DNA from: Streptomyces bathyalis
GTDB taxonomy: Bacteria > Actinomycetota > Actinomycetes > Streptomycetales > Streptomycetaceae
NCBI RefSeq assembly: GCF_015910445.1
Contig: NZ_CP048882.1
Location: forward strand, 1,364,001 to 1,428,000
Length of the DNA: 64,000 nucleotides
Direction of reading: 5' to 3'
The notes beneath the pieces are model-generated. The model searched no databases. It was not told where the DNA came from and saw only the letters and a list, made by a program, of their open reading frames with translations. Each line of letters begins with the position of its first letter. Positions within the stretch are counted from its first letter, which is position 1. Below are positions 53,457-64,000 of the stretch, one piece after another. The position numbers and the translations under genes are program-made.

Positions 53457-56446
53457 CTACGGTGCCGGAGCCGGTTCGGGCGCGGGCGGGGGTTCCGGCG
53501 CGGGCTCCGGCTCCGGCGCAGGGGCCTCCTCCTCAGGCGCGGGCTCCGGCTCCGGCGCAGGGGCCTCCTCCTCAGGCGCGGGCTCCGGCTCCGGCGCAGG
53601 GGCCTCCTCCTCAGGCGCGGGCTCCGGCTCCGGCGCAGGTTCCGGAGCAGGAGCTTCCTCCTCGGGCGCAGGAGGCGCGGGGGCCTCCTCCTCAGGCGCG
53701 GGCTCCGGTTCAGGAGCGGGGGCCTCCTCCTCAGGCGCAGGTTCCGGAGCAGGAGCTTCCTCCTCGGGCGCAGGAGGCGCGGGAGCTTCCTCCTCGGGCG
53801 CGGGCTCCGGCCCGGGAGCAGGGGCCTCCTCCTCAGGCGCAGGCGCAGGCGCAGCGGGCGCTTCATCTGCAGGTGCCGGAGGAGCGGGAGCCTCCTCGGG
53901 CGCCGGAGGTGCGGGAGCCTCACCCTCAGGCCCAGGCGGAGCCGGAGGCGGCGGGGCAGGCGCAGGCGGAGCTTCCTCCCCTGGAGCGGGCGGAGCCGGG
54001 ACCTCGCCCTCGGGCGCCGGAGGTGCGGGGGCCCCGCCCTCGGGTGCAGGCGGAGCGGGAGCCTCCGGCGCCGGTGCAGGCGCCGGTGCAGGCGCCGGCG
54101 GAGCTGGCGGAGCCTCGCCTTCAGGCGCTGGGGGTACTGGCGGAGCGGGAGCTTCACCTGCAGGCGCCGGCGAAGCAGGCGCCGGTGGTGCGGGGGCCTC
54201 ACCCACGGGCGCAGGCGGCGGAACAGGAGCAGGGGCTCCGGCCGGCGGGGCAGGAGCAGGGGCTCCAGCCGGCGGGCAGGAGCAGGGGCTCCAGCCGGCG
54301 GGGCAGGAGCAGGAGGCGGCGCCTGCGCGCCCTCTGCCTCCTCCGCACGCGCCAGCCCCGAAGGTGACGAAGCAGACGGCGCCGCCAGCGGCCCCCAGAG
54401 GTCCTCAAGAGGCAGATTGCCCACCCAGCCGTCGTTGACCGGTCCACCGACATACGTGGGTGGGCTACTCGCCGGGTCGGGGAGGTCCATCAGCGCGTGC
54501 TCGTTCCACTGCTCGATGGACCTCCGCTCCTCAGGGCTGGTGGTCGACTCAAGGTACTCATTCGCGTTGTAAAGGCCGCCTGCAGCACCGGCGATGGGTC
54601 CAGCCAGTTTTGATGCCAGGCTCCTTGCAGGGAGTTTGCCATCTGGTCCGGGAACCGGGCGGGCATTCTCTGGGTCCCTGAAACCCCCGATGGTTTCCGC
54701 GGCCCGATCGGCATAGAAGAAGCCGGTGTAGGCACCGTCGAAGGTGCGCCCCGCGAAGTCGCCCCAGCTGAACTCCGCAGGCGGTGGCTCAGGCGCAGCC
54801 GGAGGCGGCGTCTGAGCCTGCTCCGCTTCCGCCTCCTCCGCACGCGCCAGCTCCGAAGGTGACGAACCAGGCTCCGCCGACGGCGGCGCCTGAGCCGGAG
54901 CGGGAGCACCACCATCAGGGGCCTGAGCCGGAGCGGGAGCACCGCCATCAGGGGCCGGAGCCCCAGGAGCGGGAGCACCGCTCTCGGGTGCAGGTGCGGC
55001 ACCGTCTTCGGTTCCAGGTGCGACGCCGTCGGCAGAGTCCGGAGCCTCACCCACGGGCGGAGCCGGAGGCTCACCCTCCCCCTCAGGCGTCGCGGCCCTG
55101 TCCGCGTAAGGGATGTCCGGCACGGGCGTACCTGCAGCGGGCGTTTCTGGAGTCGTGTCCGGAGTCGCGCTCGTTTCCGCTCCGGGCTGCGGCGGCGCCG
55201 CCCATGCTCCGGAGCTGGCGTCGTACAGGTCGTCCTCGGAGTCCTCCTCGGCGTCGGAGTCGTCAGAGTCCTCGGAGTCGTTGCCTGAGTCCTCGTCGGC
55301 ATCGTCGTCGGACTGCTCAGCGAGGCCCGGCAGTTCCGCAGTCGGTACTCCGGAGTCCTCGCTCACGTCACCGGTGTCCGGGTCCTCGCCGCTGTCGGAC
55401 TCCTCATCCGAGTCGTCGGAGTCCTGCGATACGGGGGCCGGAAGCGTCCGCGGGCCCGCGGCGCGGTCAGCGGGATCGAGCGATGGACCTGCCCGCAGCC
55501 CCCGTTGAATCCGATGCAACGCCTCCTCGTCCACCCCGGCGGCACGCAGCCGCTCTGCAATGCGCTCTCGGGCCTCCTGCTCGAGCGATGGCTGCCCGGA
55601 ACGCGGGAAGTCCGCATCCGCGCGCTGCGCCGACGCCGCGTCGCTCGACTGCTGCTGATAGCGCGGCTGTTGCCGTTCCTGCTGACGCTGCTGCAGCTCC
55701 TGCAGCTCCTGCTGCTCCTGCTGCTCCTGCTGCTCCTGCTGCAGCTCCGGCTGCTCTTGCTGCTGCTGCACGGTCGCGGCCTGCGCCTGACCAGGAGCGA
55801 AGACCGCCGGCAGCAGCCACGCACCGAACCCCAGCGCCCCGGTCACCACCGCCGCACGTACCAACTGGCGGTCCCACAGCGGCTTCGCGTGCCACTCCGA
55901 CCGCGGCTGGGGGCACCTGCCGGCGCCGCCAGGGGGAGAGAACTCCGACTGCGCCCCCTTCGACGGCGCACCGCGATCGCCGGCACCGACCGTGCCCGAC
56001 GCAACGGCGTCCACCAACTCACGTACCGTGGCCGCCGGCACCTCGATCACCGCACCTCGTCGGCGCGAAGGAGCCCTCGTCAGCTCAGGCGGCACCGCGA
56101 CGTACGTGACCCGCCCGAGGCAGGCCAGTTCCTCCTCGACGTCGACGATCAGCAACGTGGCTGCCGACAACTCCACACCGGTGCGCTGCCGATCCCACCA
56201 GGCCCGCAGCCGCCTCGCCGTCCCCCGCGCGGCGAGCTCGTCCCCGAACATCGGCGGTACGAGCACCGGCAGGTCCGCGCCGGCCTCGGCGAACCGCGAC
56301 CGCATCCCCACGGCGACGGCGTCGGCCAGTTGAGGGTCCCTGACCAGCACCAGGCAGGCATGACCCGCGTGATCACCCGGCGAACCGGAGCGTGCTTTCG
56401 CCTGCGGGGATCGGCCAGTTGGATCCGGGATTCTCCGTAGATGCAT
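53457..56446 (-). pseudogene. large Pro/Ala/Glu-rich membrane protein with one frameshift at 54274-54276
   Basis: About 996 residues if the frame is restored. The start is ATG at 56446 with GAGGAGG upstream. A cytoplasmic front half (about 1-185) has a Rossmann-like run (ACLVLVRDPQLADAVAVG; ATLLIVDVEEELACLG); one membrane helix follows (VVTGALGFGAWLLPAVFAP), then a Gln/Glu coiled stretch, an acidic Asp/Ser/Glu tract and long Pro/Ala repeats, with a short folded-looking insert near 530-640 (DFAGRTFDGAYTGFFYADRA). In three near-identical repeats around 54241-54310 the middle copy has GGG where the others have GGGG, and this single base is what splits the frame. The C-terminal 250 residues are (E)APAP(E)PEPAP repeats. 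Role unknown; perhaps a wall-spanning protein. Confidence 0.7.
53506..53640. repeat. 39-bp tandem repeat encoding Pro/Glu/Ala units
   Basis: Three copies of a 39-bp unit beginning GGGGCCTCCTCCTCAGGCGC lie back to back. Degraded copies continue to about 54000. The length is a multiple of three, so copy-number change keeps frame. It encodes PAPEEEAPAPEPE-type repeats of the membrane protein. Confidence 0.8.
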
Positions 56447-56846
56447 GCTTGGCGCCTCCTCACGGCAGGACGAAGCCGCCGCCCGTTCACCGCTGGACAT
56501 GGCACGACAAAGTCCTGGTCTGTTGGTGCGCGGTGACGCTAGGCGACGTCACCCGGGACCGGTCTCAACTTGCCGGTAACCGAGAAACGGCTGGACCACC
56601 GCAGCCCCACTCCTGGCCGTCTGCCGCCAACAAGTGGGTGGTCAGGGGCCGTTGACGTTCGAGGCCCTTGCGTGGGACCTGGAGACGACCGACCATGACC
56701 GTCGACGCGGCCGGATCACTGATCCGGCACACAAAGCATTCGTCTCGTTACCGCCTGACCGCCTGACCGCGTGACCGCGTGCCGCGTAGCCGCGTGACTC
56801 GCGAAGGAGACGCCTGAAGCGGCGTAAGTCGAACGGGGGAAGACCG
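56447..56846. promoter_or_regulatory. divergent promoter region with inverted repeat and short tandem repeats
   Basis: No gene seen. GGTGACG (56532-56538) and CGTCACC (56547-56553) form a 7-bp inverted repeat about 90 bp before the Pro-rich gene. Near 56751-56802 a run of imperfect CCGCCTGA/CCGCGTGA units precedes the sigma/LamG gene, whose ribosome site GGGGGAAG lies at about 56835. Confidence 0.4.
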
Positions 56847-58787
56847 ATGGATTGCGCACGCCTGCCTGATGCCGAACTGCTCCGTCTCACACGGGTAGTC
56901 GGAGGGCCGTTTGCTGCTGCGCTCGATGAGCTGGAGCGGCGCCACTTCCCTGCCGTACGGGCCTTCGCATCCGCAGGCACCGTGAGCGAGACGGCCGCCG
57001 GCGAGCTGGCGCACCAGTCGTGGGATGAGGCGCTGCGGCAGCAGGAGGACGGCAGTGCCAGCGGTGCCGTACGCCCCTACGCCCTCGCTGCGGTGCTCCG
57101 TACGGCTTCCGGCTGGGCGCGAGAGGGCCAACGGAGCGCGTTGAACCCGGAGTTGTGCAGCTGGATCGATACGAACGGGCCGGTGGCGCTTGAGGACGCC
57201 GCGACACCGGAATCCCACCCCGGCTCACTCGGGGCGCGCGCCTTCGGCGGTCTTCCGGACCGCAGCCAGGCCGTTCTGTGGCACGAGACGGTCGAGCGCG
57301 ACGACAGTGCGCTGACGGCCAAGTTGGCCGGTGCCGGCTCCGGTGAGTTGCCCGCGCTCACCGGCCGTGCACGGAGGGGTCTGCACAACTCGTACGTCCA
57401 GATCCACCAGAACGGGATGCGGGACGACTGCCGCCGATTCCACCGCATGGTGCTCGCCTACGCGGACGAGAGGTCCTCGGACGTCGGCGCGGAACTCGCC
57501 CCGCACTTGGAGAGTTGCGCCCGCTGTTCCCAGGCCGTCACCGACCTCGTGAGTGTGCAGGACGACTGCGGCGCGCTGCTGGCGCGGGCACTGCTGCCGT
57601 GGGGCGGTCCGGAGTACGCCGCCCGCCGCATAAGGGAAGACGCCGGCCAGGAGCTCTTCCTGCCCGGGGCCGGTGTGCCGCCCGCGCCGGGCGCTGCTGC
57701 GACCGGCAGTACGGCGACCGGCGACCGCCGGCCTGAGGGCCCGACAGCCGAGCCCGTGGTGTCCGAACCCCCGGTGTCCGAAGCTCTGGCGACCAAGCTC
57801 TGGGCCACCCGAAGCCCGGCGAGCGGCAGGCCTCGGCCTGGGGTACCCGACGCGGCGGGCGCCAGTGCACGCATGACCCGCCGGCGGCGCACCGATCTCT
57901 TCGTGCGGTGTACGGCTGCCGCCGCACTGTGCGGTGTCGCGGCCGTCGTCGTTCTGGGGTTCGCAGGAGACGACCCCCCGAAGGGGAAACCGCAGAGCAA
58001 GGAGTCGGGACCGCCTGTGCAGCCCTCGTCTTCGCCTTCCACAGCGCCCTCCCCTTCCAGTACTTCGGCCAGCGCGACGGCCTCTCCCTCGAAGAAGCCC
58101 GATCCGTCGTCGAAGCCCAGCAGGGAACGGCCCCCCTCGCCACCCGCTGACGGTTCGGCAGTGGAGTGGCTCTTCGACCAGGTCGGCGGCGGGATCACTC
58201 CGGACACCTCGGGCAACAACAAGGACGGCACTCTCTTCGGCGCGACCCCTGCGAGCAGAGTGACGGGCGGAGCGCTGCGCTTCGACGGGGGCCAATTCGT
58301 GGCGTCGAAGGGTCCGTTGGTCGACACGAGCAGCAGCTTCTCCGTATCGGCACGGGTCAAGCTGAACGACACGGACCGCTCGCAGACGGTGGTGAGTCAG
58401 GACGGACCGGAGTCCAGCGGCTTCCTGCTCCAGTACGACGCGGAAGAGTCGCAGTGGGAGATGCGAATTCCGGAAGGACCGTCGGACGACGTGGATGCGG
58501 ACGCGGACGAGGCGGTCTCGGATGTGGAGGTCGAGGCGGGGGAATGGACGCATCTGACGGGTGTTTACGACGAGGCCGCCGGAAAGGTCCGCCTGTACGT
58601 CGACGGCCGCCCCGGTGAATCGGTCGACCACGAAGAGGACTTCGCGTCACCGGGGAACTTCGTCGTGGGCCGCGGGCTGGGAGACAACGAGTTCTTCAGG
58701 GGTGTCGACGGAACCATCGACGATGTCCGGGCATTCGGCAAGGCCGTCTCACCGGCGGAGGCCGGGTCCCTGGCAGAGAGGTCATGA
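56847..58787 (+). CDS. sigma/anti-sigma-like protein fused to an extracellular LamG domain
   Basis: 646 residues. The first 190 follow a sigma-70 region 2/4-like helical pattern (LPDAELLRLTRVVGG; LPDRSQAVLWHETVE). Residues about 200-235 carry a zinc anti-sigma pattern (CRRFH...HLESCARCSQAV). A single membrane helix lies near 357-373 (AAAALCGVAAVVVLGFAG), then a Ser/Pro/Lys linker, then a concanavalin-like LamG domain (about 435-645) with TPDTSGNNKDGTLFG, WTHLTGVYDEAAG and TIDDVRAFGKA. Such chains appear to sense the outside through LamG and signal inside. Sigma-type DNA-binding residues are not obvious, so it may be regulatory only. The start is ATG at 56847 with GGGGGAAG upstream. Confidence 0.8.
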   Translation: MDCARLPDAELLRLTRVVGGPFAAALDELERRHFPAVRAFASAGTVSETAAGELAHQSWDEALRQQEDGSASGAVRPYALAAVLRTASGWAREGQRSALNPELCSWIDTNGPVALEDAATPESHPGSLGARAFGGLPDRSQAVLWHETVERDDSALTAKLAGAGSGELPALTGRARRGLHNSYVQIHQNGMRDDCRRFHRMVLAYADERSSDVGAELAPHLESCARCSQAVTDLVSVQDDCGALLARALLPWGGPEYAARRIREDAGQELFLPGAGVPPAPGAAATGSTATGDRRPEGPTAEPVVSEPPVSEALATKLWATRSPASGRPRPGVPDAAGASARMTRRRRTDLFVRCTAAAALCGVAAVVVLGFAGDDPPKGKPQSKESGPPVQPSSSPSTAPSPSSTSASATASPSKKPDPSSKPSRERPPSPPADGSAVEWLFDQVGGGITPDTSGNNKDGTLFGATPASRVTGGALRFDGGQFVASKGPLVDTSSSFSVSARVKLNDTDRSQTVVSQDGPESSGFLLQYDAEESQWEMRIPEGPSDDVDADADEAVSDVEVEAGEWTHLTGVYDEAAGKVRLYVDGRPGESVDHEEDFASPGNFVVGRGLGDNEFFRGVDGTIDDVRAFGKAVSPAEAGSLAERS

Positions 58788-58863
58788 ACATCCCGTCCCG
58801 GGCTGCTGGTCCGCGGCCTCGCGCTGCCTCCTCACCCACACCGGCGGGCTCACGGATCACCGG

Positions 58864-60588
<1,725 letters not shown>

Positions 60589-61161
60589 CCAAGCCCCCCA
60601 CGTTCGATACGAGGACCCAAATACACCATCAACCTCTCAAGAAGGCCAGAGGAGTTGGGGACCGGCTTCGGATATCCGGGAGGGGCGAGGATGCAGGTAA
60701 TACGTTGTCCGGTGACCGGCCGACCGACCGGCCCGCAGGGCCCCAGGGCCTCAGGGCCTCAGGGCCCCAGGGCCCCAGGGCCCCAGGGCCGCGGCCCGCC
60801 CGAGCACCCGCGGCTGCGGCCATCGGCGTCGACGACCACGAGGCGACGAGGACCATCGATGATGCGCAGCGCAATCCCGCCGCATGCCGCGCGTTCTCGG
60901 AACACGCCACCACCGCATGGTGAAATCCGGCGGGCGGGCCGGGCACGTGGGCTGGGGCGTGACTGCGTCCGCCGACGGGCTCCGGACGGCCAGGTCCCGC
61001 AAGCCGTCCAGCGGCTCGGCCTCCACGGGCCGCACGCGGGGCCGTACCCGAGGCCCCCGACGCTCCGATCTGCGAACGACCAGGTCAGGCTCGTGTCCTG
61101 AAGGAGAAACCGGTCAGAATTCAAGAAGCGTCGACGACCGGCCGCCCATACCGTCGAGGAC
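60589..61161. repeat. intergenic region with an 8-bp tandem repeat
   Basis: 573 bp without a supported gene. Seven consecutive units of AGGGCC(C/T)C occupy 60737-60792. The unit is not a multiple of three and lies between genes, so it is a candidate variable-number repeat. The flanks hold only low-quality open frames; the Ser/Thr kinase promoter should lie near 60600-60720. Confidence 0.65.
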
Positions 61162-61797
61162 ATGAACTCCATCGACTCCGTCACCCTGGAAGTGGCCGAC
61201 ACCGAGGCCGCCGCCCGCTTCTACTCCACCGCCTTCGGACTCGACCCGTCGCACGTGCGCCTGCGCGGCTCCGAGGCCCCCACGACGGGCTTCCGCGGTT
61301 TCACGCTGTCGCTCGTGGTCTCCCAGCCGGGCAACGTCGACGCGCTCGCCGGCGCCGCCCTCGACGCAGGGGCCACCACACTCAAGCCCGCCGCGAAGTC
61401 GCTATGGGGCTACGGCGGCGCCGTCCAGGCCCCGGACGGCACCATTTGGCAGATCGCGTCGTCGGCGAAGAAGGACACCGGCCCGGTCACCCGGGACGTC
61501 GACGAACTCGTGCTCCTGTTGGGTGTCGAGGACGTGAAGGCGAGCAAGCAGTTCTACGTCGAGCAGGGCCTCACCGTTGGCAAGAGCTTCGGCGGCAAGT
61601 ACGTCGAATTCGCCACCGGATCGGGCCCGGTCAAGCTGGCTCTCTACAGGCGCCGCGCCCTTGCCAAGCTCGTCGGTGTCCCCGCCGACGGCACCGGATC
61701 GCACGGGATCGTGATCTCCGGCACCACCGGCCCGTTCACCGACCCAGATGGGTTCGTCTGGGAGGCCACGGCTTCCGTGAGTGACGGCGACCGCTGA
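61162..61797 (+). CDS. glyoxalase/VOC-fold protein
   Basis: 211 residues made of two VOC half-units: IDSVTLEVADTEAAARFYST...FGLD and VDELVLLLGVEDVKASKQFYVEQGL. The pattern VQAPDGTIWQI closes the first and DPDGFVWEA the second. Expected metal ligands are not all obvious (few His), so it may be a binding protein rather than an enzyme. The ATG is at 61162 with no strong ribosome site. It is a single gene. Confidence 0.83.
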   Translation: MNSIDSVTLEVADTEAAARFYSTAFGLDPSHVRLRGSEAPTTGFRGFTLSLVVSQPGNVDALAGAALDAGATTLKPAAKSLWGYGGAVQAPDGTIWQIASSAKKDTGPVTRDVDELVLLLGVEDVKASKQFYVEQGLTVGKSFGGKYVEFATGSGPVKLALYRRRALAKLVGVPADGTGSHGIVISGTTGPFTDPDGFVWEATASVSDGDR

Positions 61798-61802
61798 CGG
61801 TC

Positions 61803-62170
61803 TCAGCGGCGCAGGTATTGGCGTACGGCCTCGGCGAGGTCGCGCCGCCAGGCGTTGAGACGGGCCGCGCGGCGGGCGTTGACCGCGCAGAAGTGGGACG
61901 AGCCGTCACGCAGTACGACCGTGAACGGCCTGTCAGTCCGCCGATCACTCGGCCCGTTGCCGGGTCCCTGACGAGCACCGCCAGCGAACGCCGGTCATCG
62001 ATGCCGGTTTCCTGAACGTTGAACTCATCGAGCGCATCCGAGATCAGCGCGACGTCCGTGGCGCCGAGATGGTCGGTGACGAAGACGGAGGGCGGCGCAG
62101 GTGCGCGGGGAGCCACCGGCCCCTCCCCCGGCGCCGTGTGGGCCTGCATGCGTGCAGTCGGGTCGCTCAT
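61803..62170 (-). pseudogene. GNAT N-terminal remnant joined to the tail of another reading frame
   Basis: From ATG 62170 the minus strand reads into VFVTDHLGATDVALISDALD and RRSLAVLVRDPATGRVIGG, a clear start of a GNAT acetyltransferase of the kind continuing LTGR(T/S). At about 61925 the match stops and no acetyl-CoA-binding part follows. In another frame the bases down to the TGA at 61803 read FTVVLRDGSSHFCAVNARRA and a basic helix, which looks like the end of a different protein. This is best read as a deletion scar. Confidence 0.5.
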
Positions 62171-62850
62171 GGTTCCGACCGTGGTCACCGGGGTCTGACA
62201 ACGCGGTCGCCCGGGGCCCCGAATCACATCCCTGCCGTGCGGTGCGTTCGGCAGGGCGGCGGGTGCCATCGGCGGTGCAGCAGCGAAGTACAGCGCTGGC
62301 AGCGGTCTGCGCCCGGGCGAGCACCTCTCCCACGTGGCGGGCTGCGCCCGTGTTCCCCATGATGATCTCCCTGGCACGGGCGGCCGGTTGAGCTGCCCAG
62401 CAGGGTGGGGCAGGGATGGCCGATACCCCCTCATCAATTTTCCGGGCCGTTGACGAAAAGATCTAGGGACGCCATGCTGTGCGGCATGCGGTCTCACGAC
62501 GGCCCTCTGATCCGACCGGGGAAACCAACGGCGAGAACGAGTACCCGGAACTCCCTGTCGGTGTCAGGATCAAGACCGACCACGGGCCGTTCGTCGACTC
62601 CTGGACGAGGGCGGGCGGCCGACTGGAGACCCCACCGCGGACGCCGTGGGCCGAAGCGGCAGACGCACACCGTGCTCCCCCGGCACCGGCCTCCCGGGGC
62701 GCCGCAAGCGGGGCGAACTGGGCGGGCCGCCCGGCTCGTTCGTCCGGCCCGGCGAGCCGGTGAACGGAACCAATGAGCCGCCAGGGGCGACTTCACTAAC
62801 GTCAGTACGGAGCCCAAGGGTTGGGGCCACAGTCGACCGGGGGGAGCCTG
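62171..62850. other. gene-poor stretch upstream of the right-edge kinase
   Basis: 680 bp with only low-complexity overlapping frames and no motif I can support. An AT-richer patch at about 62430-62470 (TTGACG at 62450 resembles a -35) may hold a promoter, but no good -10 follows at the right spacing. GGGGGGAGCC at about 62838-62847 is the kinase ribosome site. Confidence 0.35.
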
Positions 62851-64000
62851 ATGCAGCCGCTGGAAGCCGGGGATCCGCGGGCTGTCGGTCCGTACCGGTT
62901 GGCCTTCCGCCTCGGCTCGGGCGGGATGGGCCGGGTGTTCCTGGGTGAGTCCCCCGCCGGGCGGCGGGTCGCCGTCAAGGTAGTGCGGGAGGACCTGGCG
63001 TCCTCTCCCGGGTTCCGCGAGCGCTTCCGGCGAGAGGCCAAGCTCGCCATGCGCGCGGGCGGCTTCTGGGCCGCGCAGGTCGTCGACGCGGATCCGGACG
63101 CCGCCACGCCGTGGATCGCGAGTCAGTACGTCGACGGCCCTTCGCTCGCCGAACGTGTCGCCGGGCACGGCCCGTTGGACGAGAAGGCCGTTCGCGCCCT
63201 CGGCGGCGGACTGGCCGAGGCGCTCGCGTCGTTCCACAAGGCGGGCCTTGTGCACCGCGACCTCAAGCCTTCCAACGTGCTGCTCGTCGACGACGGTCCG
63301 AGGATCATCGACTTCGGCATCTCGAAGGCCCTCGAGACCTTGGAGACCGCCGGAAGCACCGATCTGACCGGGGCGGGAACCATCCTCGGCACGCCGGGAT
63401 TCATGTCGCCCGAACAGGCACTTGGGCAGTCGGCGGGCCCGGCGGCGGACGTCTTCTCCCTCGGCTCACTGCTCGTCCACGCGGCCACGGGCACCGGACC
63501 GTTCGGCGAGGGCGCCTCTCACACCCTGCTGTTCCGCGTCGTGTACGAGGAACCCGATCTCAGCGCAATGCCTTACGGCCTGCGGGAGTTGGCGCAGGAC
63601 TGCTTGCAGAAGGCACCGGAGGACCGCCCTGCCGCCGCTGATCTCGTCTCGCGCCTCGCGCAGCCGACGGTCCCCGATCCGCGCGCCGTGCCGGGGGACG
63701 ACGATGCGGGTCCGTGGACGGACGTGCGGACGAGCGACCCACATGGGGACGCGCTGGCGATCACCGGGCCGCAGCAAGGGAGTTGGGCCGGCTCGACGGC
63801 GACGACAAGGCCCCCCGCAGGGGCACCGCGGAAGGCGCCGGTCGGCGAGCCCGCCGGGAGCCCGCCGGCAGGCGACTCGTTCGCGGTTGAGCAGTGGGGC
63901 CCGGATGTGTTCTGGCGCCGTATGCGACGGCCGGTCGGGTGGGCGCTGGGGATCGACGGCGTGCTCCTGCTGCTGGGGCTCGGGTTCGACAAGGTCCCGG
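62851..64000 (+). CDS. Ser/Thr protein kinase (3' end beyond window)
   Basis: 383 residues are visible; the frame stays open to the right edge. Kinase motifs are complete: LGSGGMGRVFLG, RVAVKVV, VHRDLKPSNVLL, IIDFGISK and FMSPEQAL. A Pro/Ala linker with an FAVEQWGPDVFWRR segment leads to a hydrophobic helix at the edge (GVLLLLGLG), so it is probably a membrane kinase like its neighbour at 58864-60588. The N-terminal layout (MQPLEAGDPRAVGPYRL) is also very like that kinase, suggesting duplication. ATG at 62851 follows GGGGGGAG by about six bases. Confidence 0.9.
   Translation, partial: MQPLEAGDPRAVGPYRLAFRLGSGGMGRVFLGESPAGRRVAVKVVREDLASSPGFRERFRREAKLAMRAGGFWAAQVVDADPDAATPWIASQYVDGPSLAERVAGHGPLDEKAVRALGGGLAEALASFHKAGLVHRDLKPSNVLLVDDGPRIIDFGISKALETLETAGSTDLTGAGTILGTPGFMSPEQALGQSAGPAADVFSLGSLLVHAATGTGPFGEGASHTLLFRVVYEEPDLSAMPYGLRELAQDCLQKAPEDRPAAADLVSRLAQPTVPDPRAVPGDDDAGPWTDVRTSDPHGDALAITGPQQGSWAGSTATTRPPAGAPRKAPVGEPAGSPPAGDSFAVEQWGPDVFWRRMRRPVGWALGIDGVLLLLGLGFDKVP

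Noticed and set aside
53506..54000. Regular repeats resembling a CRISPR array
   Set aside because: Units are back to back with no unique spacers, keep a coding frame, and encode Pro/Glu/Ala repeats.

Overview
The window is high-GC DNA (about 70% by eye). It has GTG and TTG starts, GGAGG-type ribosome sites, ATGA/GTGA gene overlaps, PucR, FHA, CBS and PASTA-less Ser/Thr-kinase genes, and a Tat-type secreted protein. All of this points to an actinomycete, most likely Streptomyces or a close relative.

Region 1 (about 0.3-30.8 kb) is a hybrid NRPS/PKS biosynthetic cluster read entirely on the minus strand. In transcription order it holds an MbtH protein, a KAS III-like enzyme, a discrete ACP, an acyl-CoA dehydrogenase, an FkbH-like HAD protein, an A-T didomain protein, a KS-(dead AT)-ACP-C-(dead C) megasynthase, a 3-hydroxyacyl-CoA dehydrogenase, an NRPS with (dead C)-A-T-E-C-TE, and an NRPS with C-A-T-C-A-T-E-C. 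FkbH + ACP + acyl-CoA dehydrogenase + hydroxyacyl dehydrogenase is the known gene set for turning a glycolytic three-carbon unit into hydroxymalonyl-ACP. No O-methyltransferase is present, so unmethylated hydroxymalonyl is expected. A-domain codes read Thr and Val-like for the C-A-T-C-A-T-E-C protein; the other two A domains match no code I know. Three megasynthase domains have lost catalytic residues, and the TE follows a C domain with no carrier protein between them. I cannot match this combination to a described product. The cluster is framed by strong hairpins at 175-212 and 30727-30765. It carries no regulator, transporter or phosphopantetheinyl transferase inside the window.

Region 2 (30.8-46.5 kb) is ordinary accessory metabolism and stress. 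It contains a secreted C39-like peptidase, a TetR/FAD-monooxygenase operon under a perfect 30-bp palindrome, an ArsB/NhaD-like permease-CBS-antiporter operon, an acyl-CoA ligase and MHS transporter divergent from a PucR regulator across a 21-bp palindrome, and a secreted protein fusing an alpha/beta hydrolase to an SGNH esterase.

Region 3 (46.5-52.4 kb) has a four-gene minus-strand operon: peroxiredoxin-like, MauE-like, a radical SAM protein resembling tetraether-lipid-synthase-type enzymes, and an ArsM-like methyltransferase. Its upstream end has been damaged by a deletion that removed the 5' ends of both the peroxiredoxin gene and a divergent tetR. Other gene remnants (MFS, SRPBCC) lie nearby.

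Region 4 (52.4-64 kb) is a signalling neighbourhood: an FHA protein and a giant Pro/Ala/Glu-rich membrane protein, each with one apparent frameshift; a sigma/anti-sigma-like protein fused through a membrane helix to a LamG domain; two Ser/Thr kinases (one running off the right edge); a glyoxalase-fold protein; and a GNAT remnant.
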